Part shown: piece by piece, positions 28,743-38,016 of the stretch
Numbering within the stretch: position 1 is the first letter of the stretch
How the letters are laid out: each line of letters opens with the position of its first letter
Notes under the pieces: generated by a model
The model's input: only the letters and a program-made list of their open reading frames with translations
Told to the model about the DNA's origin: nothing
Databases searched by the model: none
NCBI RefSeq assembly: GCF_002994045.1
Contig: NZ_MQUC01000003.1
Span: 1,588,501-1,652,500, forward strand
DNA: 64,000 nt
Source of the DNA: Nonlabens agnitus
GTDB lineage: Bacteria; Bacteroidota; Bacteroidia; Flavobacteriales; Flavobacteriaceae
Direction of reading: 5' to 3'
Made by a program: the position numbers and the translations under genes

Positions 28743-30056
28743 CTAAGAAAAAGCTATGCCTTGGGACTTGAGAACCTCCATCAATGCCGCTGCTTTTACA
28801 AGACATTCTTCGTATTCATCTTCAGGATTTGCGGCTATGGTAATGGCACTACCAACACTTAGGGAAACTACCCGTTTCTGGGCATTGTAAAGTAGGGTGC
28901 GTATGACCACATTAAAATCAAAATCTCCAGTGGGTTTGAAGTAACCTACCGCACCGCTGTAAACACCACGTTTAAAGGATTCTGTTTCTTCAATGATTTT
29001 CATGGCGCTGATCTTAGGTGCGCCCGTCATGCTGCCCATGGGGAAAGTAGCCTTTATGGCGTCGATTCCTGTATGCTGGTCGTCCAACTGTGCCGTAATA
29101 CTACTGATCATGTGATGCACCTGTGGGAAAGAATACAACCCAAAAAGTTCTGAAACTTCTACACTTCCCTTTTTGGCCACTCGTGACAAATCATTACGGA
29201 CCAAGTCAACGATCATGACGTTTTCAGATCGTTCTTTTTGATTCTTGAGCAATTCGTTTTTAAGCTGCTCGTCCGTTGCTTGGTTGCTAGAACGTGCGGC
29301 CGTTCCCTTGATAGGTTGGGAAAGCAATTCATCAGCAGATTTCTGTAAGTAACGCTCTGGACTGGCGCTGATGATATAGTGATCATGAAATCTTGCGTAA
29401 GCTGCAAACGGTGGTCTACTGCTTTGATTCAAATCCTGATAAGCTTGTACAGGATCCAGCTTTGCATCCGCGGCGCTAAATTGGGTACACAAATTAGCTT
29501 CATAGATATCTCCTCGCTGTATATGATTTAAAAAAGATTGCGCTTTTTCTAGGTAAGCTGATTTGGAATCAGTGGCTTGAAGTTTACTTTGGGAACGGTA
29601 ATCTTTAGGTTCACTTGCTGATTGATTACAGATAGATTCGAACAGATTGCTGATTTCGTTTTGATCCTCTTCATACGTGTGGAAAGTGACCTGATCGAGC
29701 CTTATCTCTATCACCATTTGGGGAACAAAGAATTGCAAATCTGGAAATTCTAAGGCGTCTGGATTCTGGCTGGTAAGTGGTTCCAATTCATTTTTCAGAT
29801 CGTACCCAAAATAACCAAAAATCCAATCTTCATGCTCTTCTTGAAAATGGCGTAATTGCTTAAAAGCGGTTCCTGCGGCACATCGCAATAGATCTATCGC
29901 TCCTACAGCACATAAACAACTGTAAGTAGCCGACTCTGCCTCATTACTATCCAAAAAAACCAAAAATTCTTCCTTTTCAAAGAAGCGCAACAGTTGCTTT
30001 TTGAATGCAGCCTGATCAGAGATAGAGAAGCTATAAGAAGTTCTAGAATTGTTCAC
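28743..30056 (-). CDS. pabB: Aminodeoxychorismate synthase component I (PabB-like)
   Basis: Chorismate-binding enzyme making 4-amino-4-deoxychorismate for folate. 437 aa. The PIKGTAARS motif carries K250, the lysine that marks PabB (anthranilate synthases lack it), followed by ENVMIVDLVRNDL and GAPKISAMKIIEETE. The start is GTG; no in-frame ATG is nearby, and TAnnTTTG (30061-30068) ends only four bases before it. It heads the pabB-tilS-dsbD-DUF885 unit. TrpE function is less likely because of the KGT lysine. Confidence 0.9.
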   Translation of the reverse strand: MNNSRTSYSFSISDQAAFKKQLLRFFEKEEFLVFLDSNEAESATYSCLCAVGAIDLLRCAAGTAFKQLRHFQEEHEDWIFGYFGYDLKNELEPLTSQNPDALEFPDLQFFVPQMVIEIRLDQVTFHTYEEDQNEISNLFESICNQSASEPKDYRSQSKLQATDSKSAYLEKAQSFLNHIQRGDIYEANLCTQFSAADAKLDPVQAYQDLNQSSRPPFAAYARFHDHYIISASPERYLQKSADELLSQPIKGTAARSSNQATDEQLKNELLKNQKERSENVMIVDLVRNDLSRVAKKGSVEVSELFGLYSFPQVHHMISSITAQLDDQHTGIDAIKATFPMGSMTGAPKISAMKIIEETESFKRGVYSGAVGYFKPTGDFDFNVVIRTLLYNAQKRVVSLSVGSAITIAANPEDEYEECLVKAAALMEVLKSQGIAFS

Positions 30057-30160
30057 GATGCAAATGTAATTGGGATTCCATCAACACCATGAACTCTAGA
30101 CAAAAATTGGTAGTACATTCAAGATCACCCTCGTGATTCTAATTACTAATCTCCTGAGAT

Positions 30161-32410
30161 TTAAAATCTATACTGCAACAAACCTCTAATGAAGAATGGT
30201 GTTCCTGGTGTAAAGTGTATTTCTTCCACAGGAGCAGCTTCATTTTGAAGTCTTGATTCTGTAGCAAATTGGGTTTCATTCCACTCTACATCAAATAAGT
30301 TTTGAACCGCAACACCTAATCTCAGGTTGTTACTGATATCGTAATTCACATTCAAGTCAGAAACAAAATAACCTGGCGCAACGATGCTATTATCTTCATT
30401 TGCAGGACGATCACCTATATATCTATATCTAAATCCTGCGTTGAACCCGTTCCAATCCTTTAGACTCAAACCACCGGTAGAAGTGAACTTAGGAGCCAAT
30501 GGGATCAAATCTGCACCATCAGGTTCATTAATAGCTCTAGCGTGAGCATAGTTTAAATTACCGTCAAAGAAAAGGTGATCTGTCAGTTGGTACCTCAATC
30601 CTAGGTCATATCCATAACGCTCGGTCTCACCGCTAGGCTCTACGATACCTGCATCACCTACATAGACAAATTCTTGCTCCAGGAATAAATACCATAATGC
30701 AGCATTCACAATAATTCTATTGGTAGGTTTCCAGATGGCTCCTAAGTCAGATCCATAGGATTTAGGTAAAATATCATCTGCTGTTTCCTGTAGCACTACA
30801 CGAGTATCGTTACTGTGAAAACCTACGCCGTTTTTCAAGTACAGCTGGAAATCGTCATTCACTCGGTAGTTGAAATTCAGCTTGGGCAACAATGCTGTTT
30901 CAGTTTGTGCTTGGGTATCGTACAAAGTGGTCAGCGCATCTTTATACGTGAACTTGAATCGTTCCAATCGCAATCCAGCATCAATCAAGAAATCATTCAC
31001 GTACCAGGTAGCACCCACAAATCCAGAAGTGTTGGTTTCGTTAATATCACCTAACTGAATATTCTCTAAGGTCGTACGTCTATTCAACGTGCGTGATAAC
31101 TCACTACCTTCTGTGCGATCGTTGCGTAACCTGATTCCTGCAGTTAAATCAAGCTTATAATCGGCTAACTGGGTTGTGTAGGTATAAGCAGCATCAAGCC
31201 CAGCCAGGTCACGAGATTCTCGTTGTCTTATTTGGTCACCATTAATAGGATCTTCTAGGAAGAACGTAAAGTTGGAGAACAAAAGGAAGTCGTACTTAGA
31301 ATAATACAAGTGAGTGCTGAAGGTTTCATTATCGCTCACCTGCATGTCATAATTGATGTTCACACTGGTGCGTGAGGTCTCGCCACCTTCTGTATCATCA
31401 ATAGCACCAAATCTCCCTATCAAACCACGATCCACGGCACGTTGCGGGATCTGTCCGCTCGCGTCCCATTCACTATCAAAATGCGAGATACTTACGCCCA
31501 ACTCATTGCCACTATCAGATATGTAATTGAGTTTCCCAAATAAGTTGATTCGATCAAAATTTTGTGGGCTATCAAACGGCCCATCAAATGTCAAATATTC
31601 TGTAGCTACATAAGCGCTGGTATTGCTATTATCCAACACCTGAACCAATCCCACATAACGCTGGTAATTGAAATCACCAATTTCTGAACTGATTACATTT
31701 TCACGCACATAATCCATCGTACGGAAATCCACATGTCCGGCCGTAGCAAAATTCCCTACTGCCTTATCATAGCTACCTTTTCCATAAGAGATGTTCTCAA
31801 TGGTTTCAGGGATGACGAAGTGCAAGTCTGCATAACCTTGTCCATGCGCATGGGACACCATATTCACTGGCATACCGTCGACACTTATGGCAACGTCTGT
31901 ACCGTGATCGATATCAAAACCTCTAAGAAACAACTGCTCTGCCTTACCACCACCAGCATGTTGTCCTATAAAAAGACCTGGCACGGCTCGCAAAACTTCT
32001 TGAGATGACGTCACCGGATTCACTTCAAGATCTGCTTGCGTGATAGTGTTAAGAACGTCAACATCATTGGTTAAGCTAATAGCATCTAAATCTATGGGCG
32101 CATCCTCGAGGACGATTTGTAGCACTTCAGATTCATCTGTTATCGCTTTCGCGAAAGCGGAATACCCCAATTTTGAGAATCGCAATTCATCACCTTCGTC
32201 CACATCGTTTAAGGAGAAATAACCCTTAGCATTAGTATGCGTGTGCTTTCCCGTTTTGACGTGAAGCACATAGACATCTTTTAAAGGTCGATCATCTGTA
32301 TCCACAACCATACCGGTGATAGTATGGGCAAAAATGAGATTTGAAAATAAAATGAAGAGTAAAAGAAGCCCAGAAGGTGCATTCTTTTTAGGTGAAAATC
32401 TAGAATTCAT
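30161..32410 (-). CDS. TonB-dependent outer membrane receptor
   Basis: About 749 aa. Signal peptide with hydrophobic core LLLLFILFSNLIFA; N-terminal carboxypeptidase-regulatory-like domain (about 30-110); plug with SQEVLRAVPGLFIGQHAGGGKAEQLFLRGFD and the DHGTDVAISVDGMPVN block; 22-strand barrel ending in aromatic F. It probably imports a metal chelate or other small solute using TonB energy; no SusD partner is adjacent. I prefer the ATG at 32410 over 32452 because it gives a better signal peptide. An exact palindrome copy (32145-32158) encodes AFAKA in the regulatory domain. Confidence 0.92.
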   Translation of the reverse strand: MNSRFSPKKNAPSGLLLLFILFSNLIFAHTITGMVVDTDDRPLKDVYVLHVKTGKHTHTNAKGYFSLNDVDEGDELRFSKLGYSAFAKAITDESEVLQIVLEDAPIDLDAISLTNDVDVLNTITQADLEVNPVTSSQEVLRAVPGLFIGQHAGGGKAEQLFLRGFDIDHGTDVAISVDGMPVNMVSHAHGQGYADLHFVIPETIENISYGKGSYDKAVGNFATAGHVDFRTMDYVRENVISSEIGDFNYQRYVGLVQVLDNSNTSAYVATEYLTFDGPFDSPQNFDRINLFGKLNYISDSGNELGVSISHFDSEWDASGQIPQRAVDRGLIGRFGAIDDTEGGETSRTSVNINYDMQVSDNETFSTHLYYSKYDFLLFSNFTFFLEDPINGDQIRQRESRDLAGLDAAYTYTTQLADYKLDLTAGIRLRNDRTEGSELSRTLNRRTTLENIQLGDINETNTSGFVGATWYVNDFLIDAGLRLERFKFTYKDALTTLYDTQAQTETALLPKLNFNYRVNDDFQLYLKNGVGFHSNDTRVVLQETADDILPKSYGSDLGAIWKPTNRIIVNAALWYLFLEQEFVYVGDAGIVEPSGETERYGYDLGLRYQLTDHLFFDGNLNYAHARAINEPDGADLIPLAPKFTSTGGLSLKDWNGFNAGFRYRYIGDRPANEDNSIVAPGYFVSDLNVNYDISNNLRLGVAVQNLFDVEWNETQFATESRLQNEAAPVEEIHFTPGTPFFIRGLLQYRF

Positions 32411-32502
32411 TGGTCTATAAGGTTGTTGAATAACTACGTACGAAAAACGCATTTCAGTTTCAGACCCTTTGTTAAAGAAACCGTAAAAGAATTAACAAAA
32501 CG

Positions 32503-32541
32503 AATAAAAACAAGCCAGCCGGCACTATTGCCGGCTGGTTT
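32503..32541 (-). terminator. Rho-independent terminator of lpdA
   Basis: Nine-bp GC-rich perfect stem CCAGCCGGC / GCCGGCTGG (32515-32523 with 32530-32538) with a 6-base loop. Read on the minus strand it is followed by a T-rich tail (TTGTTTTTATT). It starts 21 bp after the lpdA stop. Confidence 0.9.
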
Positions 32542-32561
32542 ATCTATTTATTCATGTGCTT

Positions 32562-33962
32562 TTAAACGTGAATTGCACGATCCTCAGTCGCAGCGAGTGC
32601 AGCTTCCTTGACGGCTTCGGCATAAGTTGGGTGCGCATGAGACATGCGAGCGATATCTTCAGAACTTGCTCTAAACTCCATGGCGGTAACAGCCTCGGCA
32701 ATCAAGTCTGCAACGCGTGCTCCTATCATATGAACGCCTAGAACTTCATCTGTGGCTTTGTCTGCCAAAATCTTGATGAGTCCATCAGTATCACCTGACG
32801 CTCTGGAACGACCCAATGCTCTCATAGGAAACTGACCAGATTTGTACTCAACTCCAGCTTCTTTTAGCTCTTCCTCAGTTTTACCAACACTGGCGACTTC
32901 TGGCCAAGTATAAATTACATTAGGAATCAAATTGTAATTCACGTGAGGTTTTTGACCTGCGATGGTTTCGGCGACAAAAACACCTTCTTCTTCGGCCTTG
33001 TGCGCTAGCATGATACCACGCACCACATCACCTATGGCATAGATGTTATCGACATTAGTCCTCATGTGCTCATCTACTTCTACCTGTCCACGCTCGTTGA
33101 TCTTGATACCGGCAGCGGTGGCATTAAGTTTATCTGTGTAAGGACGACGCCCTACAGAAACAAGGACATAATCACCCTTGAATTCTACTTCTTCTCCTTT
33201 TTTGTTTTTGGCAGTAACGGTCACCTCATCACCATTGCGCTCTACTTTATTAACCGCATGGGATAGGTGGAATTTGACACCTTGCTTTTTCATCACTTTC
33301 ATCAATTCCTTAGAAAGTGAGCTGTCCATAGCGGCAGCGATGCGGTCTAGATATTCGATTACGGTAACCTCTGCGCCTAATCGTTTATATACTTGACCTA
33401 ATTCCAGCCCTATCACACCACCACCAATGATGATCATGTGTTTAGGTATTTCTTTAAGTTTCAAAGCTTCCGTAGAAGTAATGACTCTTTCTTTATCCAG
33501 TGTGATGAAAGGCAAATTTGCTGGCTTGGATCCTGTGGCCACAATGATCTTTTTAGCCTCAATCGTCTGTTCTTTCTCGCCTTCAATTTTAATGTGAGTA
33601 GCGTCTACAAAAGAACCCATTCCTGTAAAGACGTCAATCTCATTTTTCTTCATCAAATAAGCAACACCATCGCAAGTTTGAGAAACTACACTTGCTTTGC
33701 GCGCGATCATTTTTTCAAAGTTGATCTTGATATCGCCAGGAATCTCAATTCCATGCTCTTCAAAATGCTTGGTAGCATCTTCATAATGATGTGAAGAATC
33801 CAGTAATGCTTTGGACGGAATACAACCTACATTCAAACAAGTTCCTCCTAGTGTGTCATATTTTTCAATGATGGCGGTTTTCATACCTAATTGTGCACAG
33901 CGTATTGCTGCCACATATCCACCTGGTCCAGAACCGATTACTGCTACGTCATATGTACTCAT
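32562..33962 (-). CDS. lpdA: Dihydrolipoyl dehydrogenase
   Basis: E3 flavoprotein of 2-oxoacid dehydrogenase complexes and the glycine cleavage system; reoxidises dihydrolipoamide with NAD+. 466 aa. GSGPGG at 10-15 binds FAD; redox-active cysteines C42 and C47 in GGTCLNVGCIPSK; second GGGVIGLELG for NAD; catalytic H444-E449 in HAHPTYAE. Complete and canonical. It has its own terminator and a candidate promoter at 33994-34001. No E1 or E2 gene is adjacent. Confidence 0.97.
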   Translation of the reverse strand: MSTYDVAVIGSGPGGYVAAIRCAQLGMKTAIIEKYDTLGGTCLNVGCIPSKALLDSSHHYEDATKHFEEHGIEIPGDIKINFEKMIARKASVVSQTCDGVAYLMKKNEIDVFTGMGSFVDATHIKIEGEKEQTIEAKKIIVATGSKPANLPFITLDKERVITSTEALKLKEIPKHMIIIGGGVIGLELGQVYKRLGAEVTVIEYLDRIAAAMDSSLSKELMKVMKKQGVKFHLSHAVNKVERNGDEVTVTAKNKKGEEVEFKGDYVLVSVGRRPYTDKLNATAAGIKINERGQVEVDEHMRTNVDNIYAIGDVVRGIMLAHKAEEEGVFVAETIAGQKPHVNYNLIPNVIYTWPEVASVGKTEEELKEAGVEYKSGQFPMRALGRSRASGDTDGLIKILADKATDEVLGVHMIGARVADLIAEAVTAMEFRASSEDIARMSHAHPTYAEAVKEAALAATEDRAIHV

Positions 33963-33993
33963 AAGTCTATTTTCTACTTGTTAAAATGGATTG

Positions 33994-34001
33994 CAAAGAT
34001 A
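33994..34001 (-). promoter_or_regulatory. Candidate -7 promoter element of lpdA
   Basis: Minus-strand TATCTTTG, exact TAnnTTTG match, 31 bp before the lpdA start and in the 50-bp gap after ndh. No clear -33 TTTG is seen. Confidence 0.45.
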
Positions 34002-34012
34002 GCAAAGGCTAT

Positions 34013-35338
34013 TTAGATTGTTGCTTCTCCTTCGGCTATTTCACTCACCGATTTAGGTTGCGGATTTCTCTTGTTATAAGGTCTAATAATCAATCGAGCT
34101 GCGCGATCAAAATTGAAGTAATTATAGGTCCAGTTGAGGAAAACCACTATTCTATTGCGAACTCCAACTAAAAAGTATAGATGAACACCCAACCAGGCAA
34201 ACCAGGCGAGAAAGCCTCCTAAGGTAAATTTACCTATGTCTGCCACTGCGCGATTTCTACCAACGGTAGCCATGGAACCTTTATCAAAATAACTAAAGGG
34301 TTTCATCTCTTTACCTTCAGCCATTCTAATTAGGTTTTTTCCAAGGTTGTCTCCTTGCTGTATGGCAGGTTGTGCCACTTGTGGGTGACCATCAGGAAAA
34401 TCTTTGGTTTTCATAAAGGCTATGTCGCCTACCGCATACACATTATCAGTTCCTTCTACTTTATTAAAAAGGTCCACTTTGAGACGATTTCCTTTTTCTG
34501 TAATCATGGACTTTTCAAAGCCGCTGGGATGTGCACCAGTCACACCAGCACTCCATATAAAAGTAGCAGTTTCCAGTCGCATACCACTTTTAGTGGTTAC
34601 AATGTCATCTTCATAGTTGGTGACCATTTCTTCCAGATGGACCTCAACGCCTAATTCTTTCAAATACTTATACGCTTTTAGCGAGGCCTTTCTACTAAAT
34701 GGTGGCAAGACTCGATCAGCTCCATCCAGCAGGTGGATTTCCATAAAGTCTGGATTGATGTCTGGATAGTCGTTTTTGAGTACGCCGTTTTTGAATTCGG
34801 CAAAGGCTCCAGAGAGTTCTACTCCAGTAGGACCAGCTCCAGACATCACGATACGCATGAGCTTTTTTTGCTCGTTCACATCATCAGTGATGGTGGCTTT
34901 TTCTAGGTTTTGAAGCATGAGACTTCTTATATCCAGTGCCTCTGGAACGGACTTCATGGACAGTGCATTCTCCTCAATCTTATCGTTCCCAAAGAAATTG
35001 GTTTTGGTTCCCGTGGCGAGAATCAAATGATCATAATCGATCTCTCCTATACTTGTAGTAATGGAGTTTTTTTCAAGATTGACTTTCTCTACTTCCGCCA
35101 TTCTGAACAGGTAATCGTGTGTCTCATCAACAATGCTGCGCAATGGAAAAGCAATGGAATCTGGTTCTAAACCACTGGTGGCTACCTGATATAAAAGTGG
35201 TTGGAAGGTGTGATAGTTATGCCTGTCTATAAGTACGACTTGAAATTTGTGCTCTGTTAGCTTTCGCGAAAGCGTAACTCCACCAAAACCGCCGCCTACA
35301 ATAACGACTCTGGGATGTTGACTAGCAGGAATCTGCAT
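34013..35338 (-). CDS. ndh: Type II NADH:quinone oxidoreductase (NDH-2 family)
   Basis: Single-subunit flavoprotein moving electrons from NADH to quinone without pumping protons. 441 aa from the ATG at 35338; the longer frame (35419) adds 27 residues without family similarity. GGGFGG at 15-20 binds FAD; GAGPTGVELSG binds NADH; YAVGDIAF and QPAIQQG are typical NDH-2 C-terminal motifs. A hydrophobic C-terminal stretch (GGFLAWFAWLGVHLYFLVGV) suits membrane attachment. An exact palindrome copy (35260-35273) encodes TLSRKL right after the FAD motif. Confidence 0.92.
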   Translation of the reverse strand: MQIPASQHPRVVIVGGGFGGVTLSRKLTEHKFQVVLIDRHNYHTFQPLLYQVATSGLEPDSIAFPLRSIVDETHDYLFRMAEVEKVNLEKNSITTSIGEIDYDHLILATGTKTNFFGNDKIEENALSMKSVPEALDIRSLMLQNLEKATITDDVNEQKKLMRIVMSGAGPTGVELSGAFAEFKNGVLKNDYPDINPDFMEIHLLDGADRVLPPFSRKASLKAYKYLKELGVEVHLEEMVTNYEDDIVTTKSGMRLETATFIWSAGVTGAHPSGFEKSMITEKGNRLKVDLFNKVEGTDNVYAVGDIAFMKTKDFPDGHPQVAQPAIQQGDNLGKNLIRMAEGKEMKPFSYFDKGSMATVGRNRAVADIGKFTLGGFLAWFAWLGVHLYFLVGVRNRIVVFLNWTYNYFNFDRAARLIIRPYNKRNPQPKSVSEIAEGEATI

Positions 35339-35459
35339 GATTGGTTTTTTTATAAAATTAACCCAGGAACCCCAATATCCCTTTGCGCTTAACAATCTTT
35401 TACTAACCTTGTAACACAAACAAGGATTGAAATACTAATCCTGTAACCAAACCCAACCA

Positions 35460-35954
35460 GTGAGTTCTCAACTAGAAAAGGAATTTGTTGAACAGTTAGA
35501 AACGAACCAGAATATTGTCCATAAGATTTGTAGGCTTTATACGGACAATCAAGATGCTCACAACGACCTGTTTCAAGAAGTAACCATACAATTATGGAAG
35601 GCGTATCCCAAATTTAGGGGCGACTCCAAGTTCTCGACGTGGATGTATAGAGTTGCCCTTAACACGGCTATCACCCTATACCGTAAATCAAAACGCAGTG
35701 TGCAAACACAGCGCTATGACACCGTGGAATTCAAAATTGAAGATACCACTGAGGATGATGAAACCATGGAGCAACTCACCTTGCTTTACGGCGCCGTCAA
35801 ACAATTGAACGATATTGAAAAGGCACTGGTCTTTCTATATCTAGAAGATAAAAATTACAAGGAAATCGCAGAAACGCTAGGTATTACTGAGGTCAACGCA
35901 CGAGTGAAGATGAACAGGATCAAGACCAAATTAACGAACATTATAAATCCATAA
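35460..35954 (+). CDS. ECF-type RNA polymerase sigma factor
   Basis: 164 aa sigma-70 family factor with region 2 (about 15-80: NDLFQEVTIQLWKAYPKFRGDSKFSTWMYRVALN) and region 4 (about 105-155: LEDKNYKEIAETLGITEVNARVKMNRIK). The start is GTG; an in-frame TAA at 35436-35438 rules out a longer form and no ATG is available. It is followed after 2 bp by a membrane protein that probably controls it. Target promoters are unknown. Confidence 0.92.
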   Translation: MSSQLEKEFVEQLETNQNIVHKICRLYTDNQDAHNDLFQEVTIQLWKAYPKFRGDSKFSTWMYRVALNTAITLYRKSKRSVQTQRYDTVEFKIEDTTEDDETMEQLTLLYGAVKQLNDIEKALVFLYLEDKNYKEIAETLGITEVNARVKMNRIKTKLTNIINP

Positions 35955-35956
35955 GT

Positions 35957-36598
35957 ATGGATCAATTAGATATGCTAAAGTCAAAATGGCAATCGCAAAA
36001 AAGCGATTACCCTACGTATACTGCGCAGCAGCTTACTGGCCTGATCGCCAAAAAGTCGAGCAGTATCGTAAAATGGATCTTTTATATAGGTATAGGCGAA
36101 TTTGTGTTATTGACGCTCATCAATATTTTCTACATGGATGGAGAAAATGTTCAAGGATATGTCGCTGCCCTGGGCGAGCCCTTGTATTACGGGTCTTATA
36201 TATTTAGCTATGTTGTGGTTCTATTCTTTATTCACAGATTCTGGATCAATTACAAAAACATATCTGCAGATCAACCAGCCCGTAAGTTGATGAAGAATAT
36301 TTTGAAGACCAGACGCACCATGAAATGGTACATCTGGTACAACCTTATTTTCATCATGATTTTTGGGATTATTGGAGCAGTAATGCTTCTGTTCAATTCC
36401 CCAGAGTTTTCTGAGTTGATCAACTCCACAGAATTCCAGGAACACAAGGTGCGATTTATGGCCGGCTATATTACAGTAATGGTATTATTCTTTGCCGTTT
36501 TTTGCGCAATCATCTATGGGATTTACAGTCTGATCTATGGCATACTGCTTAGAAGGCTGAAGAGAAACTATGAAGAATTAAAGAAAATGGAAGTCTAA
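35957..36598 (+). CDS. Membrane protein paired with the ECF sigma factor
   Basis: 213 aa, not assigned to a named family. A short cytoplasmic N-terminus (about 1-37, LKSKWQSQ...LTGLIAKKSS) precedes four hydrophobic segments at about 38-58, 75-95, 120-145 and 165-195. Placement 2 bp after an ECF sigma factor suggests it is a membrane anti-sigma factor or sensor. It lacks a recognisable zinc anti-sigma HxxxCxxC motif, so if it is an anti-sigma factor it is of another type. The pairing of an ECF factor with such a protein is something I recall from other Flavobacteriia. Confidence 0.8.
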   Translation: MDQLDMLKSKWQSQKSDYPTYTAQQLTGLIAKKSSSIVKWIFYIGIGEFVLLTLINIFYMDGENVQGYVAALGEPLYYGSYIFSYVVVLFFIHRFWINYKNISADQPARKLMKNILKTRRTMKWYIWYNLIFIMIFGIIGAVMLLFNSPEFSELINSTEFQEHKVRFMAGYITVMVLFFAVFCAIIYGIYSLIYGILLRRLKRNYEELKKMEV

Positions 36599-36718
36599 TT
36601 ACCACTTCGTTATTAAAATCCCTGATCTGTACTAATGAGAATGCTTTTTTGAAGCAGAATTTAGATCTGTATAGGTTTACCATCAGATTTGGTCTCGATC
36701 TCAGCCAATCTAAATCGG

Positions 36719-37198
36719 CTATTCTGGTTTGTAATTCAAGGTATTCCCACGACGTAAATAACTTAAACTAAGTAGGTTCTCATTGTATTCTAACAGAGCA
36801 TATTCCAATGTTTCATTTGAATTACTGATCGTCAAATAGGTGACCATTGCGGCCTCTGGGTTTGAATCATTAGCAGGCTTTCTTTCTACCGTAGAGTCGT
36901 AGACATCTCCTGGACTTTGATCTGTTCCCTTATAAAACATGATCCATTTATCATCTCTGATCTCGATACCGGCATTAGCATCTTCTGTGCTAATCCAGCG
37001 GCCGTTTTTGAAACTGACGACGGCGTCATCATACTCTTCTTTAGCTGGAGACATTTCTTCTGGTGATGTAATTTCCTCTGTAGCAGCTTCAACTTCTACC
37101 TCTGATTGTTGACTTTTGTTACAAGCAATGGCAGCCATGAAGACCATGATCAAGATGCTCATCTTTATTAGAAATGCCTTTTTCATAGACTTATTCAT
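36719..37198 (-). CDS. Small putative lipoprotein, unknown function
   Basis: 159 aa from the ATG at 37198. Lipoprotein signal with Cys26 in the sequence AAIAC, then an acidic linker (EVEVEAATEE) and a compact domain with WISTEDANAGIEIRDDKWIMFYKG. I recognise no family. The longer frame from 37246 would push the signal peptide inward, so it is rejected. An 8-bp inverted repeat (TTGACCTT/AAGGTCAA, 37198-37225) overlaps the start codon. Confidence 0.75.
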   Translation of the reverse strand: MNKSMKKAFLIKMSILIMVFMAAIACNKSQQSEVEVEAATEEITSPEEMSPAKEEYDDAVVSFKNGRWISTEDANAGIEIRDDKWIMFYKGTDQSPGDVYDSTVERKPANDSNPEAAMVTYLTISNSNETLEYALLEYNENLLSLSYLRRGNTLNYKPE

Positions 37199-37253
37199 TG
37201 ACCTTGTATTAATAGTTAAGGTCAATATTTCAAAAGTTTGAATCAAATAACTA

Positions 37254-37973
37254 CTATGGATTGGTGGACCACAACGCAGCGCTCTTCATCATGGCGCGAC
37301 GTGGCAATTTCAATCCAGCCACTACCAGTTGTGCAAAATCTTCAGGTTGTAGAACACTGTCTTCTGAATCTTTATCAGCTATTCCCAGCTCTACCGTCAT
37401 ATCTGTAGCAATGGTGCTAGGAGTAAGCGTACAAACCCTGATGTTGTTCTTGCGTACTTCTTTCATCAAAGATTCTGACATACCAATGACAGCAAATTTT
37501 GATGCAGAATATGCCGATGTGTTGGCATTACCCGAAAGTCCTGCCGTGGAGCTCACGTTAATGATGTCTCCTTCATTTTTATCGATAAGGTGCGGTAAAA
37601 CTTCTTTGGTCATGTAATACATTCCCATCACATTGGTCTGTATTATCTGTGACCACTGCTCGACTTCCATCTCTTGAAAAGAACCAAATGCTGCGATTCC
37701 TGCATTGTTCACCAGGATATCCACAGATCCAAGCTTACTAATAAGATCGTTCACGCCAGTTTTGACCTCTTCGTGATTACTCACATCAAAAGTCGCGAAG
37801 AAGGCTTTCACTCCTATTTTTTCCAGCTCGCTAACGGTATCTTGCAAGGCAGATTCATCTCTTCCCGTAACTGCTACGTCGATTCCTTCTTTCGCGAAAG
37901 CGATCGCCATGGCTTTCCCTAATCCTCGACTACCACCAGTGATAATGGCTTTTTTATTTTTAATATGGCTCAT
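37254..37973 (-). CDS. SDR-family oxidoreductase (3-ketoacyl-ACP reductase-like)
   Basis: 239 aa classical SDR. TGGSRGLG at 12-19, NNAG at 89-92, catalytic S142, Y155 and K159 in YSASKFAV. The sequence lacks the usual FabG C-terminal extension and ends in LWSTNP, resembling uncharacterised flavobacterial reductases. A one-mismatch palindrome copy (37888-37901) encodes AFAKEG just after the cofactor motif. It stands alone between two lipoprotein genes, so the substrate is open. Confidence 0.85.
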   Translation of the reverse strand: MSHIKNKKAIITGGSRGLGKAMAIAFAKEGIDVAVTGRDESALQDTVSELEKIGVKAFFATFDVSNHEEVKTGVNDLISKLGSVDILVNNAGIAAFGSFQEMEVEQWSQIIQTNVMGMYYMTKEVLPHLIDKNEGDIINVSSTAGLSGNANTSAYSASKFAVIGMSESLMKEVRKNNIRVCTLTPSTIATDMTVELGIADKDSEDSVLQPEDFAQLVVAGLKLPRRAMMKSAALWSTNP

Positions 37974-38016
37974 ATGTGTATCGTTGTTGTTTGTGAATTT
38001 TTATTTGCACCAATAA

